From NCBI GenBank assembly GCA_016209885.1, contig JACQVF010000107.1, positions 40,522 to 104,521 on the forward strand: a DNA stretch of 64,000 nucleotides, written 5' to 3'. Both the position numbers and the translations under genes were made by a program. Origin of the DNA: Gemmatimonadota bacterium (GTDB lineage Bacteria; Gemmatimonadota; Gemmatimonadetes; Longimicrobiales; Gaopeijiaceae). Shown here in pieces: positions 9,440 to 16,618 of the stretch (position 1 is the first letter of the stretch; every line of letters starts with the position of its first letter). A model generated the notes under the pieces. That model was not told the origin of the DNA, made no database searches, and saw nothing but the letters and a program-made list of their open reading frames with translations.

Positions 9440-9465
9440 TCGCTGACCGCTCCGGGAGGCCTGCG

Positions 9466-10125
9466 ATGGAATCTGAGCGCAGCCGTCGTTCCGCCCTCGT
9501 CGTGCTTCCGATGTTGCTCGCTCTGGCCGTCCAGGGTTGCGGACGCGAGCCATCCGGCGGGCAGGCTGCCGGCGCCGCGCCGGAGCAAGAGGGCGTCGGA
9601 TGGGGCCTCGTGGTCGGTGTGTCCGAATACGAGAACTTCCCGCCCCTGGCATCGGGTGCCGACGACGCGAACCACATGGTCCCGCTGCTGGAGAACAGCT
9701 GGGGCATCCGCCACGACAACATCCGGGTGCTGCTGGATAAGGAAGCGACTCGGGCCGCAATCCGGAGCGCGCTCGCCGAGTGGCTCCCCGGCGTGGTGCG
9801 GCCCCAGGATTTCGTGATGGTCTTCATGGCGGGGTACGGCTCGACCTTGAAGGATGTGTCGGGCGACGAGGAGGACGGGCTCGACGAGGCGTTCTGCCCC
9901 ACCGACGCCCTGGCGCAGTCGCCGGAGCACGACATCCTGGACGATGCCCTGGCGCTCTGGCTCGACGGGCTGCCCACCGAGCGGGTGACGCTCATCGTGG
10001 ACAGCGATCACTCGGGACACGGCGACCACCACGCGGATCATCCCGGCCACGACGAGCGCACGGAGGAGATGCCGTCGCCGGACGCGACGCCGGTGACGCG
10101 GTGCGGCAACCGCCCGGTGGGCTGA
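9466..10125 (+). CDS. caspase-like (peptidase C14 fold) lipoprotein lacking catalytic dyad
   Basis: A 219-aa predicted lipoprotein. ATG 9466 has GGGAGG nearby, and the signal ends in a lipobox (LALAVQGC, Cys25). Residues 46-185 follow the caspase/metacaspase fold: GWGLVVGVSEYENFPPLASG, an ADDANHMVPLLEN helix, a VMVFMAGYGS strand-loop and a TLIVDSDHSGHG strand-loop. Active members have GHG and D-x-C-H-S-G at the last two places. Here they are GYG (Tyr124) and DSDHSG (Asp181), so both catalytic residues are replaced. The tail is His/Asp-rich (GHGDHHADHPGHDE), which could bind metal. It ends 38 bp from the convergent hydrolase gene. Likely a pseudo-protease with a binding role; this is inference. 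Confidence 0.7.
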   Translation: MESERSRRSALVVLPMLLALAVQGCGREPSGGQAAGAAPEQEGVGWGLVVGVSEYENFPPLASGADDANHMVPLLENSWGIRHDNIRVLLDKEATRAAIRSALAEWLPGVVRPQDFVMVFMAGYGSTLKDVSGDEEDGLDEAFCPTDALAQSPEHDILDDALALWLDGLPTERVTLIVDSDHSGHGDHHADHPGHDERTEEMPSPDATPVTRCGNRPVG

Positions 10126-10163
10126 CCCTCGCGGGTGCCCCTTTCCGCGCCCCGATCAGCTCT

Positions 10164-13115
10164 TCAGCGATCTGTTAGGACCACAGTTCGTTCGCGGTCG
10201 AGCGCGAGCTGCACGCGCACGCCCGACCGCGCGCCCACGCGAATCGGCTCGAGCCGCGCGCCACGATCGTCGATGGTCACTGCGTCGATGGCATCGGCGG
10301 GAATCGTGGGCTCGAAGATCAGCGTGAGCGGAAGCGCGCCGGCGGTCTGCTCGATGGCAAAGGTATGGCGCCGCCCGGCGCGGTGGTAGCGGACCGCGAC
10401 GTGCGAATCACCGACGCGCACGTTCGTGACCTCCACGTGTCCCCAGGCGCGCGGAAACTGGGGCCCAATGCGTACGCGCCCGTACGGCGCGTCGGGGATA
10501 AGGCCGAGCATTCCGTAGACGAGGGGCACCACCACCATCGCCGCGGACCAGGCCTGATCCGGGCACACCCCGATCCCCCGGCACCGCCGCCCGTGAAGCA
10601 CCTCGTCCCACGCGCCTCGTTCCCCCTGGAAGGCGATGGCTACGTTGGACATCCAGTGCCGGAACGCGGCCTCCGCGCGCCCGGCCCGGTACTCCGCCCA
10701 CGCGACCCAGCCCGTGAAGAGTGGCCAGATTGAGCCGCCGTGATACGCGGCGGGATCGTAGCCCGGCTCCGTGACCGGGAGGAAGCGCACGCCGCACGGA
10801 GCGGAGAACGCACGGGCGGACACGGCGTCCAGCCAGGGTGCGGCCCTCGCCGGATCGATGACGCCCAGGAGGAGCGGCACCGCCTGCAACGCCGTCTGCG
10901 TCCAGTTCACGCGACCCTGCGAGGTGACCTGCAGGCCGTACAGGCGGCGGGCGGGATCGTAGAACCGACGCTCGACAGCTTCGCGCGCACGCGCGGCGCG
11001 GCCACGCAGGTCGAGCGCCCACCCTTTCTCGCCAACCGCCTCCACGGCGCCTGCCAGAAGGTCGAGCGCCGCAGCCCAGATGCTCGCGTTGTAGATCGTG
11101 ATGTGACCGCCGCCGAGAGGACCGAGCTCGATCCAGCCGTGTCCGACCCCCGTGTTCGTGACGAGCCCGTCCTCGGAGAGCGTCGACTCGCAGAACTCGA
11201 GCGCGCTGCCGATGTGCTCCCGCTCCCGGCGGAGTGTCCCGGTGTCCCCTGTCCAGAGCACATACCACCCGGCCAGGAGCAGGTAGAGCGGCGTCGAGTC
11301 CGCGGCGTCGTAGTGCACGACGCCACTCGTCGTACACTCGTGCAGGATCTTGCCCGTGATGTCCTGGTGGCGGCCCAGGAACTCGAGGACGTCGCGGGCG
11401 AGCCCGAACTGCCCGGCGGCCAGGCAGCCGAGCGCGGTCCATACGGCGTCGCGTCCGAGGTACCACGCATACCCGGGGCGGCCGTCGCCCCAACCTTCCC
11501 GGGAGCGCGCGTATCCCGCCACCAGCGAGCGGCCCACGCGCGGCGTCTCGACCAGGAAGCTGTCCATGCGATACTTGGCCCATTCCACGGCGTCCCCGGG
11601 CCGCGGATCGGGCGCGCTCAAGGCGAGGCCTTCGGCCTGCCGGATCGCCGCGACCTCCACGCGGCGCACGACTTCGGCGCCCAGGTGGCGAAGGCCGTCG
11701 AACGTGGCTTCGAGGGCGCGCCACCCCTCGGTGCTGCCCACCGCCACGAAGCGCAGTCGCTCACCCGGCGTGAGGCGGAAACGCGCCCGCAGCCGCAGGA
11801 CCGGGTGCTCTTCCGTCGTCTCGTCCCCGACCTCCCAGCGCTGCGGGCGGGCGGAGAAGGCGAAGGCCGCTACGTCGTCCGGTTGGCGAGCCGCCACGCT
11901 CGCCGCGTGGCCGTGAACGCGGTAGCGCAGCGGTCCCAGCGCGCCCTCCGGATACGGCCACATGAGCCGCAGGTCCGTGCTCCAGGAGACCGTGAGCTCC
12001 ACAGGCGCGGCGGCGGTCCACTCCATGACGATCGCCGGAAGCTCCTGCGGCACCAGGATCGTCTCGCGGAGCGCCGTGCCCCGTAGGTCGAGCTCGCGCA
12101 TCAGGAACCCTGGCGCCAGGCGCACCCGGAGAGCCGCCGCGCCCTCCACTCGGAGCGTTCTGGCCACGCGCAACGGGTGCGCCCAGACTTCGGCGGCGCC
12201 TTCGCCCTCGTCCCCGGCCACCATGACTCGGCGGCCGCAGAGCGTGAAGGGGCGGCCCGGCTCGGCTCGGCCGGCGAGCTCGAACGGCATCCCCTCGGGC
12301 TGGAGCGCCGCGCGCAGGCTCGGCGGTTCCAGGACGGGCAGCTCGCCATCGGCGCGCACTTCCGTGCCCGGTGGCAACCAGTGGTGGACGCGCGTCGAGC
12401 TCTCGAGCCGGCCGGCGCCGTAGGCGAGGGCCGCGGTGGCAAGGGCTTCGAGGTGAGGACGGTGTCGCGCGTCCAACGCCGCGAAATAGAAGTACGCGCC
12501 CAGGCAAAGGATCGGCTTGTCACCACCCAGGTACTCCCACAGGGTGGCGCGCCGGTGATTGATCTGGATGTAGGCGCGCTCCACGGCCACCACCTGGCCG
12601 AGCCGCGGCCGCACGGCGCTGCCCCACGTGACGCGCGTGTACGCCTCGCCGTCGCGAGGCGCCCAAGTGTAGACCGCGTTGCCCAGCCCGGCGAGCACCG
12701 GGTGCGAGCGGAACGCCGCGTGCCCGCGGAGGCGTGGCCCCCCCGCGAACGGGGGAAAGCGATGGAGGTCGTCCGTCTCGTCGCTCCATAAATGGCGGCC
12801 GGCCTCGTTCGGCTCGATCTCGTCGAGCTCGAGCTCAGGAGCGAGTGCCGTGGCGCCCAGGCTGAGGAGGAGGCCACCGCCGGCGGCGATGTGGGAACGG
12901 AGCGCTATGCGCGCCCGGTCCGGCAGCCGCGGGCGCGGCTCCACGGTGTGAATCCAGACCAGAGCGGTGCGGGGGAGAGCGCCCGGACGCAGCGCCGAGA
13001 GGGTGGTCTCGATCGGGTCCACGCCGCTCACTGTGCCGAGCCAGGCGTACGCCGCCCGCTCCTCCGCGCTGATCCCCGCACGCACGAAGACGACGGTCAG
13101 CCCGCGAAGGCGCAT
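10164..13115 (-). CDS. glycogen-debranching-like six-hairpin glycosidase with N-terminal GATase-like domain
   Basis: 983 aa from ATG 13115 (GGAG about six bases upstream). The frame extends further but its first 60 residues are low-complexity. The N-terminal region (ALVWIHTVEPRPRLPD, then AAGGGLLLSLGATALAPEL) resembles a class-I amidotransferase/ThuA-like domain. The C-terminal half is an (alpha/alpha)6 barrel of the glycogen-debranching/GH15-like group: GYAWYLGRDAVWTALG, YDAADSTPLYLLLAGWYV and YHGGSIWPLFTGWVAWAEY. Asp in GRD is the likely catalytic acid by analogy. It lacks an obvious signal peptide. Exact activity (debranching, trehalase-like, other) is not determined. Confidence 0.72.
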   Translation of the reverse strand: MRLRGLTVVFVRAGISAEERAAYAWLGTVSGVDPIETTLSALRPGALPRTALVWIHTVEPRPRLPDRARIALRSHIAAGGGLLLSLGATALAPELELDEIEPNEAGRHLWSDETDDLHRFPPFAGGPRLRGHAAFRSHPVLAGLGNAVYTWAPRDGEAYTRVTWGSAVRPRLGQVVAVERAYIQINHRRATLWEYLGGDKPILCLGAYFYFAALDARHRPHLEALATAALAYGAGRLESSTRVHHWLPPGTEVRADGELPVLEPPSLRAALQPEGMPFELAGRAEPGRPFTLCGRRVMVAGDEGEGAAEVWAHPLRVARTLRVEGAAALRVRLAPGFLMRELDLRGTALRETILVPQELPAIVMEWTAAAPVELTVSWSTDLRLMWPYPEGALGPLRYRVHGHAASVAARQPDDVAAFAFSARPQRWEVGDETTEEHPVLRLRARFRLTPGERLRFVAVGSTEGWRALEATFDGLRHLGAEVVRRVEVAAIRQAEGLALSAPDPRPGDAVEWAKYRMDSFLVETPRVGRSLVAGYARSREGWGDGRPGYAWYLGRDAVWTALGCLAAGQFGLARDVLEFLGRHQDITGKILHECTTSGVVHYDAADSTPLYLLLAGWYVLWTGDTGTLRREREHIGSALEFCESTLSEDGLVTNTGVGHGWIELGPLGGGHITIYNASIWAAALDLLAGAVEAVGEKGWALDLRGRAARAREAVERRFYDPARRLYGLQVTSQGRVNWTQTALQAVPLLLGVIDPARAAPWLDAVSARAFSAPCGVRFLPVTEPGYDPAAYHGGSIWPLFTGWVAWAEYRAGRAEAAFRHWMSNVAIAFQGERGAWDEVLHGRRCRGIGVCPDQAWSAAMVVVPLVYGMLGLIPDAPYGRVRIGPQFPRAWGHVEVTNVRVGDSHVAVRYHRAGRRHTFAIEQTAGALPLTLIFEPTIPADAIDAVTIDDRGARLEPIRVGARSGVRVQLALDRERTVVLTDR

Positions 13116-13149
13116 GGGCGCTCCAGCGCTCCGCATAGCGGACGAGCAG

Positions 13150-13167
13150 CAGGTAAGACAGGTAAGA
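13150..13167. repeat. 9-bp tandem duplication
   Basis: CAGGTAAGA is duplicated exactly (13150-13158, 13159-13167) in the 297-bp spacer between the debranching-like gene and the MFS gene. Nothing else is visible in that spacer. Confidence 0.8.
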
Positions 13168-13412
13168 GAGGATGAGCCCTGCGTCGAGGTCGGCCGCTGG
13201 CCGTCGGCACTCGAGGCGGTCGGTGACCGGGGTGAGGGATACTCCCCACGGGCGAAGGTCCGTCGCAGATCATCGGTGGCAGCCGGACCGCGCAACGTAG
13301 CGGGCGCCCACGGGGGGTGTCCAGGGAAGGCGCATCCCTGAGGCGGCTCAATCCTACGACCGGCCCGACCTCCCGACGGATTGCTGCCCCCGTTCCGGGT
13401 CGGTCCCGCGGG

Positions 13413-14729
13413 TCACGTCGTCGCCGGATGTGCCAGCAACCGACCCGCCACGACGCCGGAGGCGGCGGTCAGCAGCGCCACCAGAACGATGGTCGGTCGG
13501 AACCCCACGAGATCGGCCAGGAATCCACCAAGCAGGGCCCCGCTGGGATAGCCCAGGTCACGCCAGAGGCGGTAGACCCCCACGGCGCCCGCCCGGTCCT
13601 GGGGCCGAACCAGATCACTCACTTGGGCGATGAGGGTCGGGTAGACCGCCGCCGTGCCCAGCCCCAGAAGCGCGGCCGCGAATACCCAGGCCGAGAGTTC
13701 GCTCGAGAGGGCGAACAAGGCCAGCGCCACGGCCTGGACGAACATCCCGCCGGCAATGAACGGACGGCGCCCCCAGCGGTCGGATACCGTTCCGGCCAGG
13801 AGCTGCGCCGCCGCCCACACGCCCGGGTACAGCCCCGCCAGCCAGCCGATCTCGCGCAGCCCCAGGCCGCCGGCGGCGAAGTAGAGCGGCAGGAGGCCCC
13901 ACGCGACGCCGTCATTGAGGTTATTCACGAAGCCGGCTTGGTTCGCCGCAAAGAGCGGCCGGCGGCTCCAGCTCGCGTGGCGCAGCCGCTCGACGAATGA
14001 CCGCGGCAGCGCGGCGGCGCCCACGGGTTCGCGACCGATCCACTCGTCGTGCTCGCGCGCCACGTGCGCCGCGGTGTCCCGAACGACGAGGGAAAGGCCG
14101 AGCCCCGAGATGGCGGCAGCCACGCCGATGAGGTATGGTGCCGGCCGCGGGCCGTACGCCGACGCCAGATAGCCGGCGCCCAGCGCCGCCAGCGAGACCG
14201 CGAGGTAGCCGGCGAACTCGTTGAGCCCCATGGCGAGCCCGCGCCGCGCCGGACCCACCAGGTCGATCTTCATGATCACCGTTGCCGACCACGCGAGCCC
14301 CTGGTTCACCCCCAGCAGAACGTTCGCCACGTTCACCCAGGCCCATGACGGCGCCCAGGCCAGAAGGAACGGCACCGGCAGCCCGAAGAGCCAGCCCAGC
14401 AGCAGGATCCGCCGCCGTCCCACCCGCCCCGCCAGGTCCCCCGCGACCAGGTTCGCAGCCGCCTTCGTGAGCCCGAAAGGCACCAGAAAACTGAGCGTGG
14501 CGGCCGCCGAGGCAATGCCGAACTCGGACTCCGCCAGCACGGGAAGCGCCGAGCGCTCCACGCCCACCATGGCGCCCACGAAGGCGTTCACGATCACGAG
14601 GAGCGCGAACTGCCCCGCGTTCGCCCGGAGCCCGAGGCGCACGGAACCGGGCTCCCGCACCCCCTCCGCACCCGCCCGTTGCGCGCTCCGCCGCGGGCTC
14701 GCGACCCTCCGGGACCGATCCTCAGCCAC
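13413..14729 (-). CDS. MFS transporter
   Basis: 438 aa with twelve predicted membrane segments and the MFS loop 2-3 signature in altered form (LVAGDLAGRVGRRRILLLGW). The second half repeats it (LAGTVSDRWGRRPFIAGG). The start ATG overlaps the end of the upstream MBL-fold gene by 8 bp, so the two are translationally coupled and under the same ArsR-type operator. That context suggests export of a sulfur oxyanion or other product of persulfide detoxification, but substrate is inference. The N terminus has a 25-residue Arg/Ser-rich cytoplasmic extension. Confidence 0.87.
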   Translation of the reverse strand: MAEDRSRRVASPRRSAQRAGAEGVREPGSVRLGLRANAGQFALLVIVNAFVGAMVGVERSALPVLAESEFGIASAAATLSFLVPFGLTKAAANLVAGDLAGRVGRRRILLLGWLFGLPVPFLLAWAPSWAWVNVANVLLGVNQGLAWSATVIMKIDLVGPARRGLAMGLNEFAGYLAVSLAALGAGYLASAYGPRPAPYLIGVAAAISGLGLSLVVRDTAAHVAREHDEWIGREPVGAAALPRSFVERLRHASWSRRPLFAANQAGFVNNLNDGVAWGLLPLYFAAGGLGLREIGWLAGLYPGVWAAAQLLAGTVSDRWGRRPFIAGGMFVQAVALALFALSSELSAWVFAAALLGLGTAAVYPTLIAQVSDLVRPQDRAGAVGVYRLWRDLGYPSGALLGGFLADLVGFRPTIVLVALLTAASGVVAGRLLAHPATT

Positions 14730-15444
14730 CGCTCAGATTCCGGGCCTTGATCGCATGGAAGTTCTCCGGGAGCGGCGGGAGATCCCGGGTCTGGAATGCC
14801 ACGAAGTCGTCCACTGCCAGCCGGACCGTGCGATTGCGCCGCCACTCCCGTCCCAGGGTCGATACCGTCTTGCCGTCCATGCCGCGCCCGCACACCGAGC
14901 CCGCGTAGTGCCCCGGATAAACCTCGATCCACTCCGGCAGCTCCATGAGACGCTCGAGGCTCCCGTGGAGTTGCCGGGCCCGGGCGGCAAGCTCGGCGGA
15001 GCTCACCTCCTGAAGCGCTAGGTCGACCCGACCCACGTCCCCCACGAATAGCGTGTCTCCGGTCAGCAGGAACCAGTCATCCACCAGGAACGTGAGGTGC
15101 TCGGGCGTGTGACCCGGCGTGTGAATAGCCCGGATCCGACGGTTCCCCACCTCGAGCACGCTCCCGTCCTCGAGGGTCACGTGGTCGAAGGACACGGCGG
15201 CCCCAGGACCCAGGTACAGAGGCGTACCCGCCACCGAGGCGAGCTCGCGCGCCGCCGACACGTGGTCCGCGTGAATGTGCGTGTCGATGACTCCGGCGAC
15301 CACCATGCCGTTCTCCCGCACCCGGTCCGTATAGGACGTCGGCTCACCCTGCGGGTCCACCACCACGCACTGACCCAGGGTGGGGCAGCCCACCAGATAG
15401 GACGCGCACGCCCTCTCCTCGTGTAGAACCTGCCGGAAATACAT
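14722..15444 (-). CDS. MBL-fold hydrolase, persulfide dioxygenase-like
   Basis: 240 aa metallo-beta-lactamase-fold enzyme of the glyoxalase II/ETHE1-like branch. Metal ligands are visible: His56, His58, Asp60 and His61 in DTHIHADH, His112 in HTPGHTPEH, Asp130 in LTGDTLFVGDVGR and His179 in VYPGHYAGS. The GDVGRVDL segment and overall length favour persulfide dioxygenase over glyoxalase II. Start ATG 15444 has GGAGGG eight bases upstream. Coupled to the MFS gene (8-bp overlap). Its promoter carries the same inverted repeat as that of the ArsR-rhodanese gene upstream. Expected reaction, by family, is oxidation of glutathione or low-molecular-weight persulfide to sulfite. Confidence 0.82.
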   Translation of the reverse strand: MYFRQVLHEERACASYLVGCPTLGQCVVVDPQGEPTSYTDRVRENGMVVAGVIDTHIHADHVSAARELASVAGTPLYLGPGAAVSFDHVTLEDGSVLEVGNRRIRAIHTPGHTPEHLTFLVDDWFLLTGDTLFVGDVGRVDLALQEVSSAELAARARQLHGSLERLMELPEWIEVYPGHYAGSVCGRGMDGKTVSTLGREWRRNRTVRLAVDDFVAFQTRDLPPLPENFHAIKARNLSGG

Positions 15445-15507
15445 GGCCGCTTCCCTCCGGTGGGATGAATAGCTGCCCGTCCGCGTGATAGATCGGGGCT
15501 GACAGAT

Positions 15508-15547
15508 TTTTATTCAATAGAATAATTGAATAAAATCACGATGTAAA
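15508..15547 (-). promoter_or_regulatory. promoter with overlapping ArsR-type operator
   Basis: On the minus strand, TTTACA (plus 15542-15547), 17 bases, then TATTCT (plus 15519-15524) form a promoter for the MBL-MFS operon. A 10-bp perfect inverted repeat, TTTTATTCAA-N8-TTGAATAAAA (15508-15535), is centred on the -10 box, so a bound repressor would block polymerase. The core TTCAA-N8-TTGAA recurs before the ArsR-rhodanese gene. Confidence 0.75.
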
Positions 15548-15573
15548 CAGCCACCGGGAACAGCCACCGGGAA
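15547..15573. repeat. 13-bp direct repeat
   Basis: CAGCCACCGGGAA occurs twice in a row (about 15547-15573), just upstream of the -35 box of the MBL-MFS promoter, in the spacer after the ArsR-rhodanese gene. I see no gene in the spacer 15445-15703. Confidence 0.7.
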
Positions 15574-15703
15574 CAGGGCCTGCTGGCAACGGCCACCTGG
15601 GACAGCGACGGAAGCCGAGAACACAAACCAGAAGCCAAACTGGCCAGGAGGCTGGGACTGGCCGGAGCGCAGGGGCGTCCGGGGGCGTCCCCGAAGGCAG
15701 CAG

Positions 15704-16402
15704 TCAGCGGGGGGGCGAGGCGTCGGGAAGCTCACCGGTAGCCACGGGGAGGCCGGCGGCGCGCCAGTCGGGGAGGCCGTCCTTCAGGCGGCGGGCGGAG
15801 AAGCCGTGGGCCCTGAGGAGGGCCACGGCCTCGTCGGCGAACACGCAATAACGCCCGCGGCAGTAAGCGACGACGTCGGCATCGGCTGGGAGCTGGCCGA
15901 GGTAGTCCTCCAGCCTGCTCACGGGGACTGACCGGGCGCCCGGGATGTGGGCGGCGAGGTATTCGTCCTCCGGGCGGACATCGAGGACTACCACTTTTCC
16001 CTCTCGCGTGCGCTGGAGGAGCTCCTCGGCGCCCAAGGCCTCGAGCTTGTCGCGGTCGCCCAGGTATGTGGAGACCACCCGATCCAGCTCCGCCAGTCGC
16101 TCTTCTGCCAGGTCACGAATGACCTGGAGCGCCCGGTAGACGAACTCGTCCGCCATCCGGTAGTACGCGTACACGCTCTCGCGCCGCACTTCTACGAGCC
16201 CTGCGTGGCGCAGTGCCTGGAGGTGCTGGGACGTGTTCGCCACCGACATCCCGGTCTCCCAGGCGAGCTCTTCCACGGTGCGCTCGGACTGGGCCAGGAG
16301 ATCGAGGAGCTCCAGCCGCCGCGCGTTTGCCAGCGCCTTGGCAATGCGGCCAAATAGCTGGAAGAGCTTGGACTTGAACATGCGGTGCTGTACTGGGTCC
16401 AT
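15704..16402 (-). CDS. ArsR-family regulator fused to rhodanese domain
   Basis: 232 aa. Residues 10-95 form an ArsR/SmtB winged helix (ELLDLLAQSERTVEELAWET, MSVANTSQHLQALRHAGLV). Residues 120-225 form a rhodanese domain with the loop CRGRYC (Cys181, Cys186). These are the only two cysteines, so the usual thiol pair of BigR-type sulfide sensors is absent from the HTH part. Sulfur sensing, if any, would go through the rhodanese loop. It lies upstream of the MBL-MFS operon on the same strand, and both promoters share TTCAA-N8-TTGAA. No Shine-Dalgarno precedes ATG 16402; the promoter position suggests a leaderless message. An alternative start is Met8 (16381). Confidence 0.85.
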   Translation of the reverse strand: MDPVQHRMFKSKLFQLFGRIAKALANARRLELLDLLAQSERTVEELAWETGMSVANTSQHLQALRHAGLVEVRRESVYAYYRMADEFVYRALQVIRDLAEERLAELDRVVSTYLGDRDKLEALGAEELLQRTREGKVVVLDVRPEDEYLAAHIPGARSVPVSRLEDYLGQLPADADVVAYCRGRYCVFADEAVALLRAHGFSARRLKDGLPDWRAAGLPVATGELPDASPPR

Positions 16403-16404
16403 GA

Positions 16405-16440
16405 TTCAATAAATTGCTTGAACCTGTACCACCCTGTCAA
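16405..16440 (-). promoter_or_regulatory. arsR-rhodanese promoter and operator
   Basis: Minus-strand TTGACA (plus 16435-16440) is a perfect -35 box. A clear -10 is not visible; a weak one would fall about 17 bases on. The inverted repeat TTCAA-N8-TTGAA (16405-16422) covers the predicted -10/start region and ends two bases before the start codon, consistent with autorepression. Confidence 0.6.
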
Positions 16441-16618
16441 GGCGGGGGGCAGGGGCGGGCGAAGGCGGGCCAGAAGCGGGCTCTCGGCGGCGGCAAGAAC
16501 GCTCGCCGCCTTCCCTGACCTTCCGGGACCTCCGCGCAGCGGTGCTTGCCGCCCGCTTCGAGGCGGCGCATGATTGGAAGTCGAAGGTACTTCCTTTCCA
16601 TACCGCCGGGGGTGGAGC

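Noticed and set aside
15514..15735. 73-codon minus-strand frame in the MBL-gene promoter region
   Set aside because: It runs through the promoter, operator and direct repeat, and has no ribosome site.
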